Notes: a model not told the origin generated them from the letters alone. 64,000 nucleotides of DNA from Cloacibacillus sp. (GCA_036655895.1 JAVVPF010000003.1:1-64000), one strand, 5' to 3'. Positions 32,165-40,640 are shown, counted from the first letter of the stretch. Made by a program: numbers and translations.

Positions 32165-33184
32165 TCATTTGACTATAGGTTTTTTATTTTGGAGCTCAAT
32201 CTCAGATTCTAGCCGCAGCAGCTCGTTGATGGAATCTAAATCCAAGTTTTTTAATATCTCGTTGCGGTTTTTTATTCCTATCTCGTTTCGCGTCATTCCG
32301 GGATTTTTTTCAAGCTGCGTAAAGGCGGAGACCTTCCTGTCGTCGTGGAAGACGTCAAAATCGACGAAGCGTTTTCCTTTTTCGTTGTACTCGAGGCCCA
32401 TCGCAAGTTTTTTTATCGTCTCCACGTCAAGCGGCGTGTAGAGCTTCAGCATATAGACCGGTATTGTGCGCCGCGTAAGCGCCTGTTCGCGCTCCCACTT
32501 TTCCTCCAGTATCATGCCTATCTGCATCCCCTGCGTCACCGTGAGCAGCCGCTGGCGATGGAGGTCAAAGAGGCCGTCCGAATCGCAGATCTTTATTTCG
32601 ATGTCGTTCCAATCCGGCGTCCCGAGCGCGTCACCGAGATATTCTATCCCGTGGACGGAGAGAAACTGCACCAGCGCGCCCTTCGACCTGGAATGTATCA
32701 GGAGCGCGCGCGGGTGGATGTCATCTATGGATATCGTTTTAGCAAGCGACTTCTGCGTGAAATATATTATCGAGGAGGTGCCGGGAAGGTTCGGAAGAAA
32801 GACCGGATCGCGGTCGATTATCTCTCCTCCAAGGTCGCGGTGTATGGCCTCCACGCCGCGCTCTACGTCCCCCAAAAGGCGCATCATAAGATACCCCGGC
32901 AGCAGCGCTACGTCCCGCACTCCCTCCGTCATGCGGCTGTTGATTATCGTTGCAAGAAAAAGTTCGATGGGGTTCTCGGATACGTATGTTTCGTGGATGG
33001 TTCCGTTTTCCGCGGGCGCGGTCAAAAAAACAAGGCGCCGGGTCGGCCCGTATCTTCGCAGCGCGCTTTCTGGGTCAAACGAGACGAGCGTGCCCCACGC
33101 CGCAAGTTTGTGCCTCATCTCCTGCGTACCTGAGGAAAGTTTGAGAGCTATGCTTTCCGGTCCCGTCCTTATCAGCGATATCAT
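32165..33184 (-). CDS. unrecognised 339-residue protein
   Basis: I do not recognise this family. It has no signal peptide or membrane segment. The N-terminal half (MISLIRTGPESIALKLSSG to about residue 155) is alpha/beta-like; a middle part contains LLIHSRSKGALVQFLSVHGIEYLGDALG and RRQRLLTVTQGMQIGM-like text; the C-terminus is charged (RNEIGIKNRNEILKNLDLDSINELLRLESEIE). GGAGG lies 9 nt before the ATG. It is 26 bp downstream of the metallophosphoesterase gene and ends at a terminator, so the two probably act together. Base use resembles the neighbours, so there is no sign of recent transfer. Confidence 0.75.
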   Translation of the reverse strand: MISLIRTGPESIALKLSSGTQEMRHKLAAWGTLVSFDPESALRRYGPTRRLVFLTAPAENGTIHETYVSENPIELFLATIINSRMTEGVRDVALLPGYLMMRLLGDVERGVEAIHRDLGGEIIDRDPVFLPNLPGTSSIIYFTQKSLAKTISIDDIHPRALLIHSRSKGALVQFLSVHGIEYLGDALGTPDWNDIEIKICDSDGLFDLHRQRLLTVTQGMQIGMILEEKWEREQALTRRTIPVYMLKLYTPLDVETIKKLAMGLEYNEKGKRFVDFDVFHDDRKVSAFTQLEKNPGMTRNEIGIKNRNEILKNLDLDSINELLRLESEIELQNKKPIVK

Positions 33185-33210
33185 TGCTCCATGCCTCCTT
33201 TTGGGATCTC

Positions 33211-33888
33211 TTAAAGATTTACTCTTTTCCGCTGGAGCCTCGCGTTGTCCGTGCCTGGCGGATAAGGTATAGCCGTCACTTCACCTGTGTGGATGTGGAT
33301 CAGATACATAGACTGGATGCCGTTCAAAAACATTTTTCCGTCCGGGGCGGCGCTTGATGTATGCTGTAGGTCGTGGCCGAACAGGTTGTACTGGGCCGGC
33401 GCGGTTGCCACGTCATGAAAGGTGTGCCCGGCCCTAAAGGTGAAATCGCCGATTGAAAAACTGCCCGGCGACGTCCACACCTGCACAGAGCTGTCGTGGT
33501 GCGCCGAAAGCAGCGTCGGCGCGTCGTCATGGTTGCCGGTGACAAGGATGGCGCCGTAATCTTCATCTGCGAAAACGGAGAAAAATTCTTTTATTTTTTT
33601 CTTGTAAAGGTCAAGCATTCCACGGCGCGTTTCTAGTTTGATGTTGTCTACAAAATCTCCGGTGTGCACTATCCATGCTGGGTTCAGCCGGCGCAGCGCG
33701 CGTTTGAGGTATGGATAAATAGTTGACGGAGTGTCGGAGATGTGGAGCACCATATCTTTTGCATCGATGCACGGAGGGTTGAGGCCGAACCAGATGCCGA
33801 GATCGTCAAAGTTTCTGATTATTGGGCAGTCTCGTATCTCCTGCAAGGTGGGTTTTGGTATGTTCGGTGGTATCCTTTGTGTCGCCAT
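33211..33888 (-). CDS. calcineurin-like metallophosphoesterase with a changed first metal motif
   Basis: A 225-residue protein with the order of metallophosphoesterase motifs: LHISDTP (D52), HTGDFVDN (D78), VTGNHDD (N119, H120) and AGHTFHD (H155). The first motif, normally D-x-H, is D-T-P here, so a His metal ligand is missing unless supplied elsewhere. The N-terminal 45 residues (MATQRIPPNIPKPTLQEI) are an extra lead. Substrate unknown. It is the first gene of a pair with the unrecognised 339-residue protein, suggesting a shared job. Confidence 0.75.
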   Translation of the reverse strand: MATQRIPPNIPKPTLQEIRDCPIIRNFDDLGIWFGLNPPCIDAKDMVLHISDTPSTIYPYLKRALRRLNPAWIVHTGDFVDNIKLETRRGMLDLYKKKIKEFFSVFADEDYGAILVTGNHDDAPTLLSAHHDSSVQVWTSPGSFSIGDFTFRAGHTFHDVATAPAQYNLFGHDLQHTSSAAPDGKMFLNGIQSMYLIHIHTGEVTAIPYPPGTDNARLQRKRVNL

Positions 33889-33957
33889 CCTATCGCCCCT
33901 TTCGTCTCAAAAAGAGACCCGAATACGGGCTTACTTAAATAAGGCAGGCAAACCCGT

Positions 33958-34545
33958 TTATTTTATTTTTTTGAGGCTGCGGCAGTCGTAGACAAAGGCC
34001 GGCGGTATGTTCATCATCACGAAACGGGTCTTGACGTCGTGGAATATTTTCGTGAAGGCGCCCTTCATGTGCAGCGAATATTGAAAGGCGACGAAATTGC
34101 CGTCGCTGGCGAGCGTCGATGAGATGCCGTCAAGCACCGCCTCGGTCACCTCGCGCGGAAGGACGGTGTAAGGCAGGCTTGAAACTATGAGGTCCACCTT
34201 TTCTATGCCCTCCTGCGCCAGTACGTTGGGCAGGCGCGTCGCGTCGTCGTATATGTCAAGGCCGGTCTCGCTGCGGAGGCAGCGGCGCAGCTCGTCCTCT
34301 ATCTCAAAGGCGAAGAGCCTTGTGTGCGGATTCATCTGATCCATTATGGCGCGCGTCATCACGCCCGTTCCCGCTCCAAACTCCGCCACCGTCCGCACGC
34401 GGCTCCAGTCGACATTACAGAGCATAGATGCCGCCAACTGAGGCGAGCTTGGAGTTACGCTTCCTATTGTGCGCGGTTCTGTTACAAATTTTTTTATAAA
34501 AAGCACTTTCTCTTTGATTTTATTTTCAACCTGTTCCAAGAGCAA
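33958..34545 (-). CDS. SAM-dependent methyltransferase, PmtA/rRNA-adenine-dimethylase-like
   Basis: A class I methyltransferase of about 195 residues. KKFVTEPRTIGSVTPSSPQLA is the lead-in seen in phospholipid (phosphatidylethanolamine) N-methyltransferases of the PmtA type; the SAM site is VAEFGAGTGVMTRAI; motif IV reads LIVSSLPYTVLP. Membrane-lipid methylation is the best guess, but this group is often only called methyltransferase. The start is unclear: GGAGG at 34552-34556 points to TTG 34545 or TTG 34539; the open frame extends to TTG 34557, which overlaps the Shine-Dalgarno. Confidence 0.7.
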   Translation of the reverse strand: MLLEQVENKIKEKVLFIKKFVTEPRTIGSVTPSSPQLAASMLCNVDWSRVRTVAEFGAGTGVMTRAIMDQMNPHTRLFAFEIEDELRRCLRSETGLDIYDDATRLPNVLAQEGIEKVDLIVSSLPYTVLPREVTEAVLDGISSTLASDGNFVAFQYSLHMKGAFTKIFHDVKTRFVMMNIPPAFVYDCRSLKKIK

Positions 34546-34619
34546 GACAACCTCCAAACTCGAGCATCTTCATAATAAATTAGCAGTAAATCTATAATTT
34601 GTACAGGCGTAGATGCACT

Positions 34620-35540
34620 TTATTGCGCAAAAACGCTAAGATATTTATCTCCGCGGTCGGGCTGCACAGTCACCACCGCAGAACCTTTCGGAAGCAGTTT
34701 TGCCGCCTCTATTGCGGCGTGGACGTTGGCTCCCGCGGAAATGCCGCTGAAAAGCCCCTCTTCGGCAGCAAGCCACTTGGCCGCCTCGATCGCCTCGTCG
34801 TCCGTTACCGTGACAAACCGCGTTATCTCGTCCATAGCGAGGTTCTTTGGGACGAAGTTCGCGCCGATGCCCTGTATCTTGTGCGGCCCAAAGCGCCCTT
34901 CGGTGACGAGCGGGCTTGACGCGGGTTCGACCGCTATGACCTCCATCTCTGGAAATTCTTTGCGCATCGCGCGTGCAAGCCCCGTGATGGTGCCGCCCGT
35001 GCCAAACGAGGCTACGAGCGCCGCCGGCTTCACTCCATCAGGGAGCTGCGCCAGTATTTCTGGGCCTGTGGTCAGCTCGTGCGCCATCGGGTTGCCGGGG
35101 TTTGAAAACTGGTCGAGCATTATAGCGTTTGGGTCGTCGGCAAGTATTTTCTGCGCCGCAGCTATAGCGCCCGCCATCCCCTCCGCCGCCGGCGTGAGAA
35201 AGAGCTCCGCGCCGAAGGCTGCGAGCACCGCTCTGCGTTCCTTTGACATAGATTCCGGCATCGTCAGTATGACGCGAAGGGAAAGCGCGCGGCCCAGCAT
35301 CGCAAGCCCTATGCCGGTGTTGCCGCTGGTCGGCTCCACGATGACGCTCTCGTCGCGCAAAAGGCCCTTCTCCTGAGCATCTTTAAGCATCCCCCACGCG
35401 GCGCGGTCTTTTATCGAGCCGCCGGGGTTTGAACCTTCAAGCTTTATCCACACCTCTGCGCCGCCGGTATCTTTTTTTAATTTGTAAAGCGGCGTGCCGC
35501 CTATAAGTTCCATTATTTCCAAATCGTCTATGTTCTTCAT
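34620..35540 (-). CDS. cysK: cysteine synthase A (O-acetylserine sulfhydrylase)
   Basis: A 306-residue fold-type II PLP enzyme making cysteine from O-acetylserine and sulfide. K44 in SNPGGSIKDRAAW binds PLP; EPTSGNTGIGLAM is the substrate-binding loop, SFGTGGTITG the phosphate-binding loop, and GIGANFVPKNL and GISAGANVHAA are family-typical. ATG 35540 (MKNIDDLEIM) follows GGGAGAG; the longer open frame to 35594 lacks a start context. A TATAAT on the minus strand at 35651-35646 could be its -10. Substrate could also be O-phosphoserine or another O-acyl serine. Confidence 0.88.
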   Translation of the reverse strand: MKNIDDLEIMELIGGTPLYKLKKDTGGAEVWIKLEGSNPGGSIKDRAAWGMLKDAQEKGLLRDESVIVEPTSGNTGIGLAMLGRALSLRVILTMPESMSKERRAVLAAFGAELFLTPAAEGMAGAIAAAQKILADDPNAIMLDQFSNPGNPMAHELTTGPEILAQLPDGVKPAALVASFGTGGTITGLARAMRKEFPEMEVIAVEPASSPLVTEGRFGPHKIQGIGANFVPKNLAMDEITRFVTVTDDEAIEAAKWLAAEEGLFSGISAGANVHAAIEAAKLLPKGSAVVTVQPDRGDKYLSVFAQ

Positions 35541-35690
35541 AAAATATCTCTCCCGTCCGTAATAAGACGCACAAAAAGCCGTCCCCGCCGTCACGCCGCG
35601 CCTTTCATCAAAATAGCGGCCTTTTCAAGCGGATGATAATGAGTTATTATAGCGCGTCTCAATATGATTGAACTGCGTCAAATGTAGAAC

Positions 35691-35719
35691 TTGCGAAATA
35701 ATTTACGTGAGGCTACAAT
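35691..35719 (+). promoter_or_regulatory. promoter of the HutG-like gene
   Basis: TTGCGA (35691-35696) and TACAAT (35714-35719) with a 17-bp spacer, 37 bp before the ATG. Confidence 0.6.
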
Positions 35720-35756
35720 CATCTGAATTGTTATTGAACGTTGGAGGAACATCTTT

Positions 35757-36740
35757 ATGGAATGCAAAGCAAAATACAGACTCAACAAAGCCGACAGAGA
35801 TCTATTTTACAGCAGGAACGACCCCAAGGACAGGCGGCTCGGCGAGCTCATAGAACGCGCGTCGCTGCGCGACGTGAAGCAGGATACCGTCGTCATTCTC
35901 GGAGTGCCCGAAGACCGCGGCGTCACGGCAAATAAAGGGCGCGCCGGAGCGGCCGCAGGCCCTGACGACATCCGCCGCAGGCTCTACAGGCTGACGCCCG
36001 GTTTTTCAATGGATTTTGAAAAGCTGGCGGTCATAGACGCGGGTAACCTTGACACGGAGGGGCTTTCGCTTGAGGCGGTCCACGAGGCGGAGACGGCGGC
36101 GGTGGCCGACATCGTTTCGCGCGGCGGCGTGCCGATAGTGCTGGGCGGCGGGCACGACCTCACCTACCCCGGAGTGGCCGGGCTTGTGCGCGGCGCGAAG
36201 ATAGAACGCGACGGCATGGGGCTTATAAACGTCGACGCGCACCTTGACGTGCGCAGCGACGAAAACGGCATCAACAGCGGCACCTCTTTCTACCGCGCGC
36301 TGACGCAGCTGCCGGACGGCGCGCTTCAGGGGCACGCCTTTGTGGAATTTGGGATACAGGAGCAGTACAACTCGCCCTATTATTATCATTGGGTGCTGGA
36401 GCAGGGCGGACACGTCGTCACGCTTCGCGAAGTCTCAGAGCGCGTCATGGAATTCTTTTTACAGGCGTTGTCCGCCGCGGGGCAAAACAACCGCGCGGTC
36501 GCGGTGTCGCTTGATATAGACGCCGTGCGCAGCACGGAGGCGCCGGGGGCTTCTGCGAGCAACCCAAGCGGCCTCAAAGCGCCGGAGCTGGATAAAATAG
36601 CCTATCTTGCCGGGCGCAGCGTCAAGGTGCGCTATCTTGATATAATGGAGGTCTCTCCGCCGCTTGACGAGGACCACAGAACGGCGGCGCTTGCGGCGTC
36701 CGCCATATTCTCATTTTTCAGAGGTCTGTGCGAGCGGTAA
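35757..36740 (+). CDS. ureohydrolase-family enzyme, probably formimidoylglutamase (HutG-like)
   Basis: A 327-residue arginase-fold hydrolase. Manganese ligands are seen in VLGGGHDLTYP, INVDAHLDVRS and VSLDIDAVRS. The family includes arginase, agmatinase and formimidoylglutamase. The text VTANKGRAGAAAGPDDIRRRLYRL and the nearby HutD-family gene favour HutG, which cleaves N-formimidoyl-glutamate to glutamate and formamide in histidine breakdown. Other hut genes are not in the window, so agmatinase-like activity is not excluded. GGAGG lies 9 nt before the ATG. Its last 23 bases overlap the convergent gene ending at 36718. Confidence 0.75.
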   Translation: MECKAKYRLNKADRDLFYSRNDPKDRRLGELIERASLRDVKQDTVVILGVPEDRGVTANKGRAGAAAGPDDIRRRLYRLTPGFSMDFEKLAVIDAGNLDTEGLSLEAVHEAETAAVADIVSRGGVPIVLGGGHDLTYPGVAGLVRGAKIERDGMGLINVDAHLDVRSDENGINSGTSFYRALTQLPDGALQGHAFVEFGIQEQYNSPYYYHWVLEQGGHVVTLREVSERVMEFFLQALSAAGQNNRAVAVSLDIDAVRSTEAPGASASNPSGLKAPELDKIAYLAGRSVKVRYLDIMEVSPPLDEDHRTAALAASAIFSFFRGLCER

Positions 36741-37356
36741 AGGCGGCCGATATAATGTCCGCAAGCCGCTCCCGCCGCGCCAGGCGGAATTTTCCGCAGG
36801 AGGCGCCTTCTTCGGCAGCCGAAAAACCTGCCCAGTGAGGCAGAGGGTTCTCACGGCCCGCTTCTATAGCGGGAGGCGACGCGAGCTCGCCGCGAAACCT
36901 TTCGCAGCCGGCAAGCGCTTCATTGAGCGAAGAAAGCGGCTCTCCTGCGCCCTCTTTCCAGAAAAGAAGGCCGCCGTAAGATTTCCATTGATTGACAAGC
37001 CCCAGCTCCAAAAACGACGGCGCGGCGCGAAAGAGCGGCAGGCGCAGCTCTTTCTCAAAGAGCCCGACGCAGTCTCCCACGGAGAAAGCGCCGCGCTCCA
37101 AGAAACCGTTCGCGCATCTGCTTACGGCGCGAATAGTTTCTTCAGCAAGCGGCAGCCTGAACCCGACGAAGGCAAGCCCGTCGCCCTTGAAGGCCGGCTC
37201 GCGGTAAAAGGCCTCTACGCCAATCTCGCATGCGTGAAAATTTTCCAGCATCGCAGAGAGCGCGCGCGTTGTGCCGCCGCGCTCCAGAACGACGCAGCTT
37301 TCCCAGCGCGAGCCTTCCGCGAACTGGAGTTTTATGACTGGCGCGCCGCTATTCAT
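36718..37356 (-). CDS. unrecognised 212-residue protein translated after HutD
   Basis: I cannot assign this to a family. It begins MNSGAPVIKLQFAEGSRWES and has no signal peptide or membrane span; cysteines and aromatic residues are scattered (FHACEIGVEAFYREP, LGLVNQWKSYGGLLFWKEGAGEP). The ATG lies inside the last codons of the HutD gene (8-bp overlap), implying coupled translation. The open frame reaches 37416, but that part overlaps HutD and is not convincing. Its 3' end overlaps the HutG-like gene by 23 bp in opposite orientation. Context suggests a role near histidine or one-carbon amide metabolism. Confidence 0.65.
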   Translation of the reverse strand: MNSGAPVIKLQFAEGSRWESCVVLERGGTTRALSAMLENFHACEIGVEAFYREPAFKGDGLAFVGFRLPLAEETIRAVSRCANGFLERGAFSVGDCVGLFEKELRLPLFRAAPSFLELGLVNQWKSYGGLLFWKEGAGEPLSSLNEALAGCERFRGELASPPAIEAGRENPLPHWAGFSAAEEGASCGKFRLARRERLADIISAAFTARTDL

Positions 37357-38002
37357 CCCATACGACGTCCACGCCTTCGGGCACGACCCACACTGAGGCG
37401 GAGACCGCCGGAACATCCATGACGGCAGGGCTTATTGTGAGGAATATCTCGCCGCAGTTGTTCGGCGTGTACGACATCAGGAAAAAATCACCTGCGTCAA
37501 GCGTTTCGTTATAGGCGCTATCCGGCGCGTCCAGCGCTATTTTCAGATCGTCCGTCACCGCGTATATCCCGCGCCAGCAAAGAGGGCTTTGCGAGAACCG
37601 GAGCATGACGCTGTTTCCACCGGCGGGCACAGGGGCCATAGAGCCGGCGTATCCCTCTGTCGTCATCAGGTTGAAGTCCACGCAGCGCCCCTTTGAGTTT
37701 GTGAGCCATTCGCCCTCAAACTCCGCGACATCTGTCAGCGGCTTCATTTTTTTCGGCGCAGTCGACTCGTGCGTCAGCTCTATGCCGCCGTCAAGCAGCA
37801 TCAAATGACGGTGCACGCCGGGAAGCGCGGTAAAGGTCGATTCCTCTTCCTCGACTATCGCGGAGCTTATGCGCCAGCCGAATTTACGCGAGGCGTAGTC
37901 CGCGCCCTCCGGCCAGATGGCAAGCTGCGTCGTGACGCCGCCGCTCCATTTTTTTGCCTCAAGCTCCGATTTCCTGACGACTTTAACTGTAATCGCGCAC
38001 AT
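37349..38002 (-). CDS. HutD/Ves-family cupin protein
   Basis: A 217-residue HutD-family protein. Family text is KKWSGGVTTQLAIWPEGADY, FGWRISSAIVEEEESTFTALPGVHRHLMLLDGGIELTHE. HutD sits in histidine utilisation loci of other bacteria and is thought to bind formylglutamate or limit pathway flux; it has no proven catalysis. The ATG directly abuts the DUF523 gene stop. It is part of a three-gene minus-strand set (DUF523, HutD, unknown). Confidence 0.85.
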   Translation of the reverse strand: MCAITVKVVRKSELEAKKWSGGVTTQLAIWPEGADYASRKFGWRISSAIVEEEESTFTALPGVHRHLMLLDGGIELTHESTAPKKMKPLTDVAEFEGEWLTNSKGRCVDFNLMTTEGYAGSMAPVPAGGNSVMLRFSQSPLCWRGIYAVTDDLKIALDAPDSAYNETLDAGDFFLMSYTPNNCGEIFLTISPAVMDVPAVSASVWVVPEGVDVVWDE

Positions 38003-38437
38003 TTATAGCCCCTCCAAATCAGAAATATTTTCCTCGCTGAAAACTTTTATCCCGTTTTCCATCAAGAGCTTCGCCGTCACTCCGGCCCCTTTGATTTTGT
38101 TACCGCTGAAGGTTCCGTCGTAGATAACAGACGAACCGCACGAAGGGCTTCGCTCCTTCAGCACCGCGTGCGCGCAGCTAAGCAGCCGCGCCAGTTTCAG
38201 CGCCTCACGCGCGCCCAGCTCAAAGGCCTTTGTGTTGTCCGCGCCGCTTTTTTCATATACGCGGCCATCGCGTATCTCATCCGGGTTTCGCGGCGTAGGC
38301 AGGCCGCCGAGCTGTTCCGGGCAGACTGGGATGAGCGTGTGGCGTAAAGAGAGCGCGGCGACGCGCTCGTTGAGGCATCCGCCTCCGCAGTAGCGGCAGT
38401 TCAGCCCAAGCAGGCAGGCGCTTACTAGAATTTTCAT
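38003..38437 (-). CDS. DUF523/TudS-type protein
   Basis: A 144-residue DUF523 protein, recognised by SACLLGLNCRYCGGGC, PVCPEQLGGLPTPRNPDEI, KERSPSCGSSVIYDGTFSG and GAGVTAKLLMENGIKVFSEE. Members related to TudS desulfurate thiouracil with a 4Fe-4S cluster held by three cysteines; C8, C39 and C100 occupy the matching places here. Whether this one is a desulfurase cannot be said from sequence. GGAGG lies 8 nt before the ATG. Confidence 0.85.
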   Translation of the reverse strand: MKILVSACLLGLNCRYCGGGCLNERVAALSLRHTLIPVCPEQLGGLPTPRNPDEIRDGRVYEKSGADNTKAFELGAREALKLARLLSCAHAVLKERSPSCGSSVIYDGTFSGNKIKGAGVTAKLLMENGIKVFSEENISDLEGL

Positions 38438-38494
38438 GTACGATTCCTCCGAAGCTATGTTTTACGGGCGCAAAGCGCCGCATAGCTGTAAAAT

Positions 38495-38522
38495 TTTAAC
38501 TGTTACGCATATATGTTATACT
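38495..38522 (+). promoter_or_regulatory. promoter of the DUF308 membrane protein gene
   Basis: TTTAAC (38495-38500) and TATACT (38517-38522) with a 16-bp spacer, about 57 bp before the ATG. Confidence 0.45.
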
Positions 38523-38578
38523 TAATCCTATCAAAATCAAATAGGTAGATTTGATTGAGAATGCGGGAGGAAAAGAAT

Positions 38579-39139
38579 ATGTTATTTACGAAAAAGTTTA
38601 GCACGGAAACGCTGAAGAAGAGTAAAAAACGTTTTTACTGGGTTGGCGGGATAATGTTCGTCATAGGCACGCTCTCGCTTGCGATGCCCCTTCTTGCCTC
38701 TTTTGCCGTTGAGACGCTCTGCGGTTTTCTGCTGCTGGCTGTGGCGGCCGGCAACGCCTTCGGCGCATGGTCCGCTGTGCGCGGCGGCGGCAGCCCGTGG
38801 CAGCAAGCTTTCATGGCGGTCATATCATTTGCGGCAAGCGTCATATTCCTGACGCACCCGCTCGCCGGCATAATGACTTTGAGCCTTATGCTCTCCGCCT
38901 ATTTCGTGCTTGACGGCATAGCGAAGATCGCCGAATATGTGCGGCTTCGCCCCATCAACGGTTCACTGTGGATACTTGTCTCCGGGATTTTGAGCATCGT
39001 GCTGGCCGTCATGATGTGGCGCAATTTCTTTACGGGAGCCTCTATGATAGGGATAATCCTTGGCATCAATTTCATATTCAGCGGCGTCAGCCTGATAGTT
39101 CTTGGACGCGGATGCTCTGAGGCGGCAAAGAAACTGTAG
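38579..39139 (+). CDS. DUF308/HdeD-family membrane protein
   Basis: A 186-residue integral membrane protein with six predicted helices (for example WVGGIMFVIGTLSLAMPLLA, LCGFLLLAVAAGNAFGAW, MTLSLMLSAYFVLDGIAKI, SMIGIILGINFIFSGVSLIV) and a basic N-terminus (LFTKKFSTETLKKSKKRF). HdeD of E. coli is linked with acid resistance; the biochemical role of the family is unknown. ATG 38579 has GGGAGG 8 nt upstream; the longer frame starts inside the Shine-Dalgarno region. Confidence 0.82.
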   Translation: MLFTKKFSTETLKKSKKRFYWVGGIMFVIGTLSLAMPLLASFAVETLCGFLLLAVAAGNAFGAWSAVRGGGSPWQQAFMAVISFAASVIFLTHPLAGIMTLSLMLSAYFVLDGIAKIAEYVRLRPINGSLWILVSGILSIVLAVMMWRNFFTGASMIGIILGINFIFSGVSLIVLGRGCSEAAKKL

Positions 39140-39164
39140 CGCGCCGTAAAAACAAATAAAGGCA

Positions 39165-39201
39165 AAAAGACGGCCTCTCGCTCTTTGAGGGGCCGTCTTT
39201 T
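39165..39201. terminator. bidirectional terminator between DUF308 gene and trpB
   Basis: AAAAGACGGCC (39165-39175) pairs perfectly with GGCCGTCTTTT (39191-39201). A/T runs flank both sides and the genes are convergent. Confidence 0.8.
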
Positions 39202-39210
39202 GCATTTCGG

Positions 39211-40416
39211 TCATTTTATTATTCCAAGTTTTTCGATGGTCTCCATATCTTTGTCGCCTCGGCCAGAGAGGTTGACCAGCACGATATCATCTTTGTTCAT
39301 CTCTTTTGCAAGGCGCAGAGCGCCGGCCAGAGCGTGCGAGCTTTCAAGCGCAGGGATTATGCCTTCCGTGCGGCAGAGGAGGCGGAAGGCGGCAAGCGCG
39401 TCGTCGTCTGAGGCGCAGATGTATTCCGCGCGTCCGCTTTCTTTAAGCGCCGCATGCGCGGGGCCAACAGAGGGATAATCAAGCCCGGCCGAGATGGAAT
39501 AGACCTCAGCCGGCTCTCCCGCGTCGTCGGTGAGCACGTAGCTTTTGAACCCATGCAGCACGCCCGGCTTGCCCATCGTGAGGCTGGCCGCGTGGTTGCC
39601 ATAGGTGAGGCCGCGCCCGGAAGGCTCGACCCCGACGAGGCGCACCTCTTCGTCTTTTATGAAGGCGGTGAAGGCGCCTATCGCGTTGCTGCCGCCTCCG
39701 ACGCAGGCGACTACCGCGTCGGGCAGACGGCCTTCGCGTTCTAGTATCTGCGCGCGCGCCTCGTCCCCTATGATGCGCTGGAAATCCTGCACCATTTCGG
39801 GATAGGGATAGGGCCCGACCGCGGAACCCAGAAGGTAAAAGACTGAGGTGTCAGCGCAGAGCGCGCCAAGCGCCGCGTCAACGGCCTCTTTGAGAGTCCT
39901 CTGCCCCTCCTGCACGGAGACGACCGTAGCGCCAAGCGCCCTCATGCGCAGCACGTTCGGCGCCTGACGCTCCACGTCCACCGCGCCCATGTATATGTCG
40001 CACTCCATGCCCATGAGCGCCGCTACCGTGGCCGCCGCCACTCCGTGCATTCCGGCGCCCGTCTCGGCGATGACCTTTGTCTTGCCCATTCTCTTTGCAA
40101 GAAGTATCTGTCCGATGCAGTTGTTTATTTTATGCGCTCCTGTGTGGTTCAGATCTTCGCGTTTCAGGAAGATGCGCGCGCCGCCGTTTTTCGCTGTGAT
40201 GTTTTTGCATTCCGTAAGAGCGGAGGGGCGTCCCACATATTCTTTGAGCAGCCGCAGATATTCCTTTTTAAATTCCGGGTCGGCCTTGCATTCGGCGTAT
40301 TCCTTTGCCATCTCTTCAAGTATCGGCGTCAGCTGTTCTGGCACATAGGAGCCTCCGAAGCCGCCGTAATACGCGCCGTTTGGAAAACCCGCCGTCATGT
40401 CGTTTGTCTGTTTCAT
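39211..40416 (-). CDS. trpB: tryptophan synthase beta chain
   Basis: A 401-residue TrpB1-type PLP enzyme, condensing indole with serine. It starts GAYYGGFGGSYVPEQLTPIL; K96 in REDLNHTGAHKINN binds PLP; AETGAGMHGVA, VGGGSNAIGAFTAF and LSGRGDKD are conserved. No trpA or other trp gene is adjacent and a terminator follows, so it is a single-gene unit. Transcription reads through an attenuator with a Trp-rich leader peptide. GGAGG precedes the ATG. Without TrpA it might serve mainly to use free indole, but trpA may be elsewhere in the genome. Confidence 0.93.
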   Translation of the reverse strand: MKQTNDMTAGFPNGAYYGGFGGSYVPEQLTPILEEMAKEYAECKADPEFKKEYLRLLKEYVGRPSALTECKNITAKNGGARIFLKREDLNHTGAHKINNCIGQILLAKRMGKTKVIAETGAGMHGVAAATVAALMGMECDIYMGAVDVERQAPNVLRMRALGATVVSVQEGQRTLKEAVDAALGALCADTSVFYLLGSAVGPYPYPEMVQDFQRIIGDEARAQILEREGRLPDAVVACVGGGSNAIGAFTAFIKDEEVRLVGVEPSGRGLTYGNHAASLTMGKPGVLHGFKSYVLTDDAGEPAEVYSISAGLDYPSVGPAHAALKESGRAEYICASDDDALAAFRLLCRTEGIIPALESSHALAGALRLAKEMNKDDIVLVNLSGRGDKDMETIEKLGIIK

Positions 40417-40471
40417 AATAAAATTCCTCCTGTTCTAGTCTCAGCTTGTCTTTTCTGTGATACAAAGATAC

Positions 40472-40505
40472 AAAAAACGGAAGAGGCAAGTTCCATCCTC
40501 TTCCG
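40472..40505 (-). terminator. second terminator hairpin of the trp leader
   Basis: On the minus strand CGGAAGAGG pairs perfectly with CCTCTTCCG around a 10-nt loop (plus-strand arms 40478-40486 and 40497-40505), followed by six U. It lies between the first attenuator hairpin and trpB. Confidence 0.8.
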
Positions 40506-40506
40506 C

Positions 40507-40544
40507 AAAAAATAAAGAGGCCCGAATGAACCCACTCGGACCTC
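40507..40544 (-). terminator. first terminator (attenuator) hairpin of the trp leader
   Basis: Minus-strand GAGGTCCGA and TCGGGCCTC form a 9-bp stem with one G-U pair (plus-strand arms 40517-40525 and 40536-40544), followed by UUUAUUUUUU. Upstream, GGUGG(C)GCAGC, which contains the Trp codons, can pair with GCUGCCCGCC, giving the 1:2 structure expected of ribosome-controlled attenuation. Confidence 0.75.
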
Positions 40545-40573
40545 GTAAAAGCACGGGCAACCGGCGGGCAGCT

Positions 40574-40633
40574 TTAGAGGCTGCGCCACCAACCAAATCT
40601 ATTTGAAGTCGTTACGTAATCAAGTTTTCTCAT
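40574..40633 (-). CDS. trpL: trp leader peptide with tandem Trp codons
   Basis: A 19-residue reading frame, MRKLDYVTTSNRFGWWRSL, with two adjacent TGG codons (40591-40586) ten or so bases before the stop. It stands directly upstream of two terminator hairpins and trpB, so stalling at Trp codons can control the hairpins. There is no Shine-Dalgarno and the predicted transcription start falls on or within 1-2 nt of the A of the ATG, so the leader mRNA may be leaderless. Confidence 0.8.
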   Translation of the reverse strand: MRKLDYVTTSNRFGWWRSL

Positions 40634-40640
40634 AGGAGCA

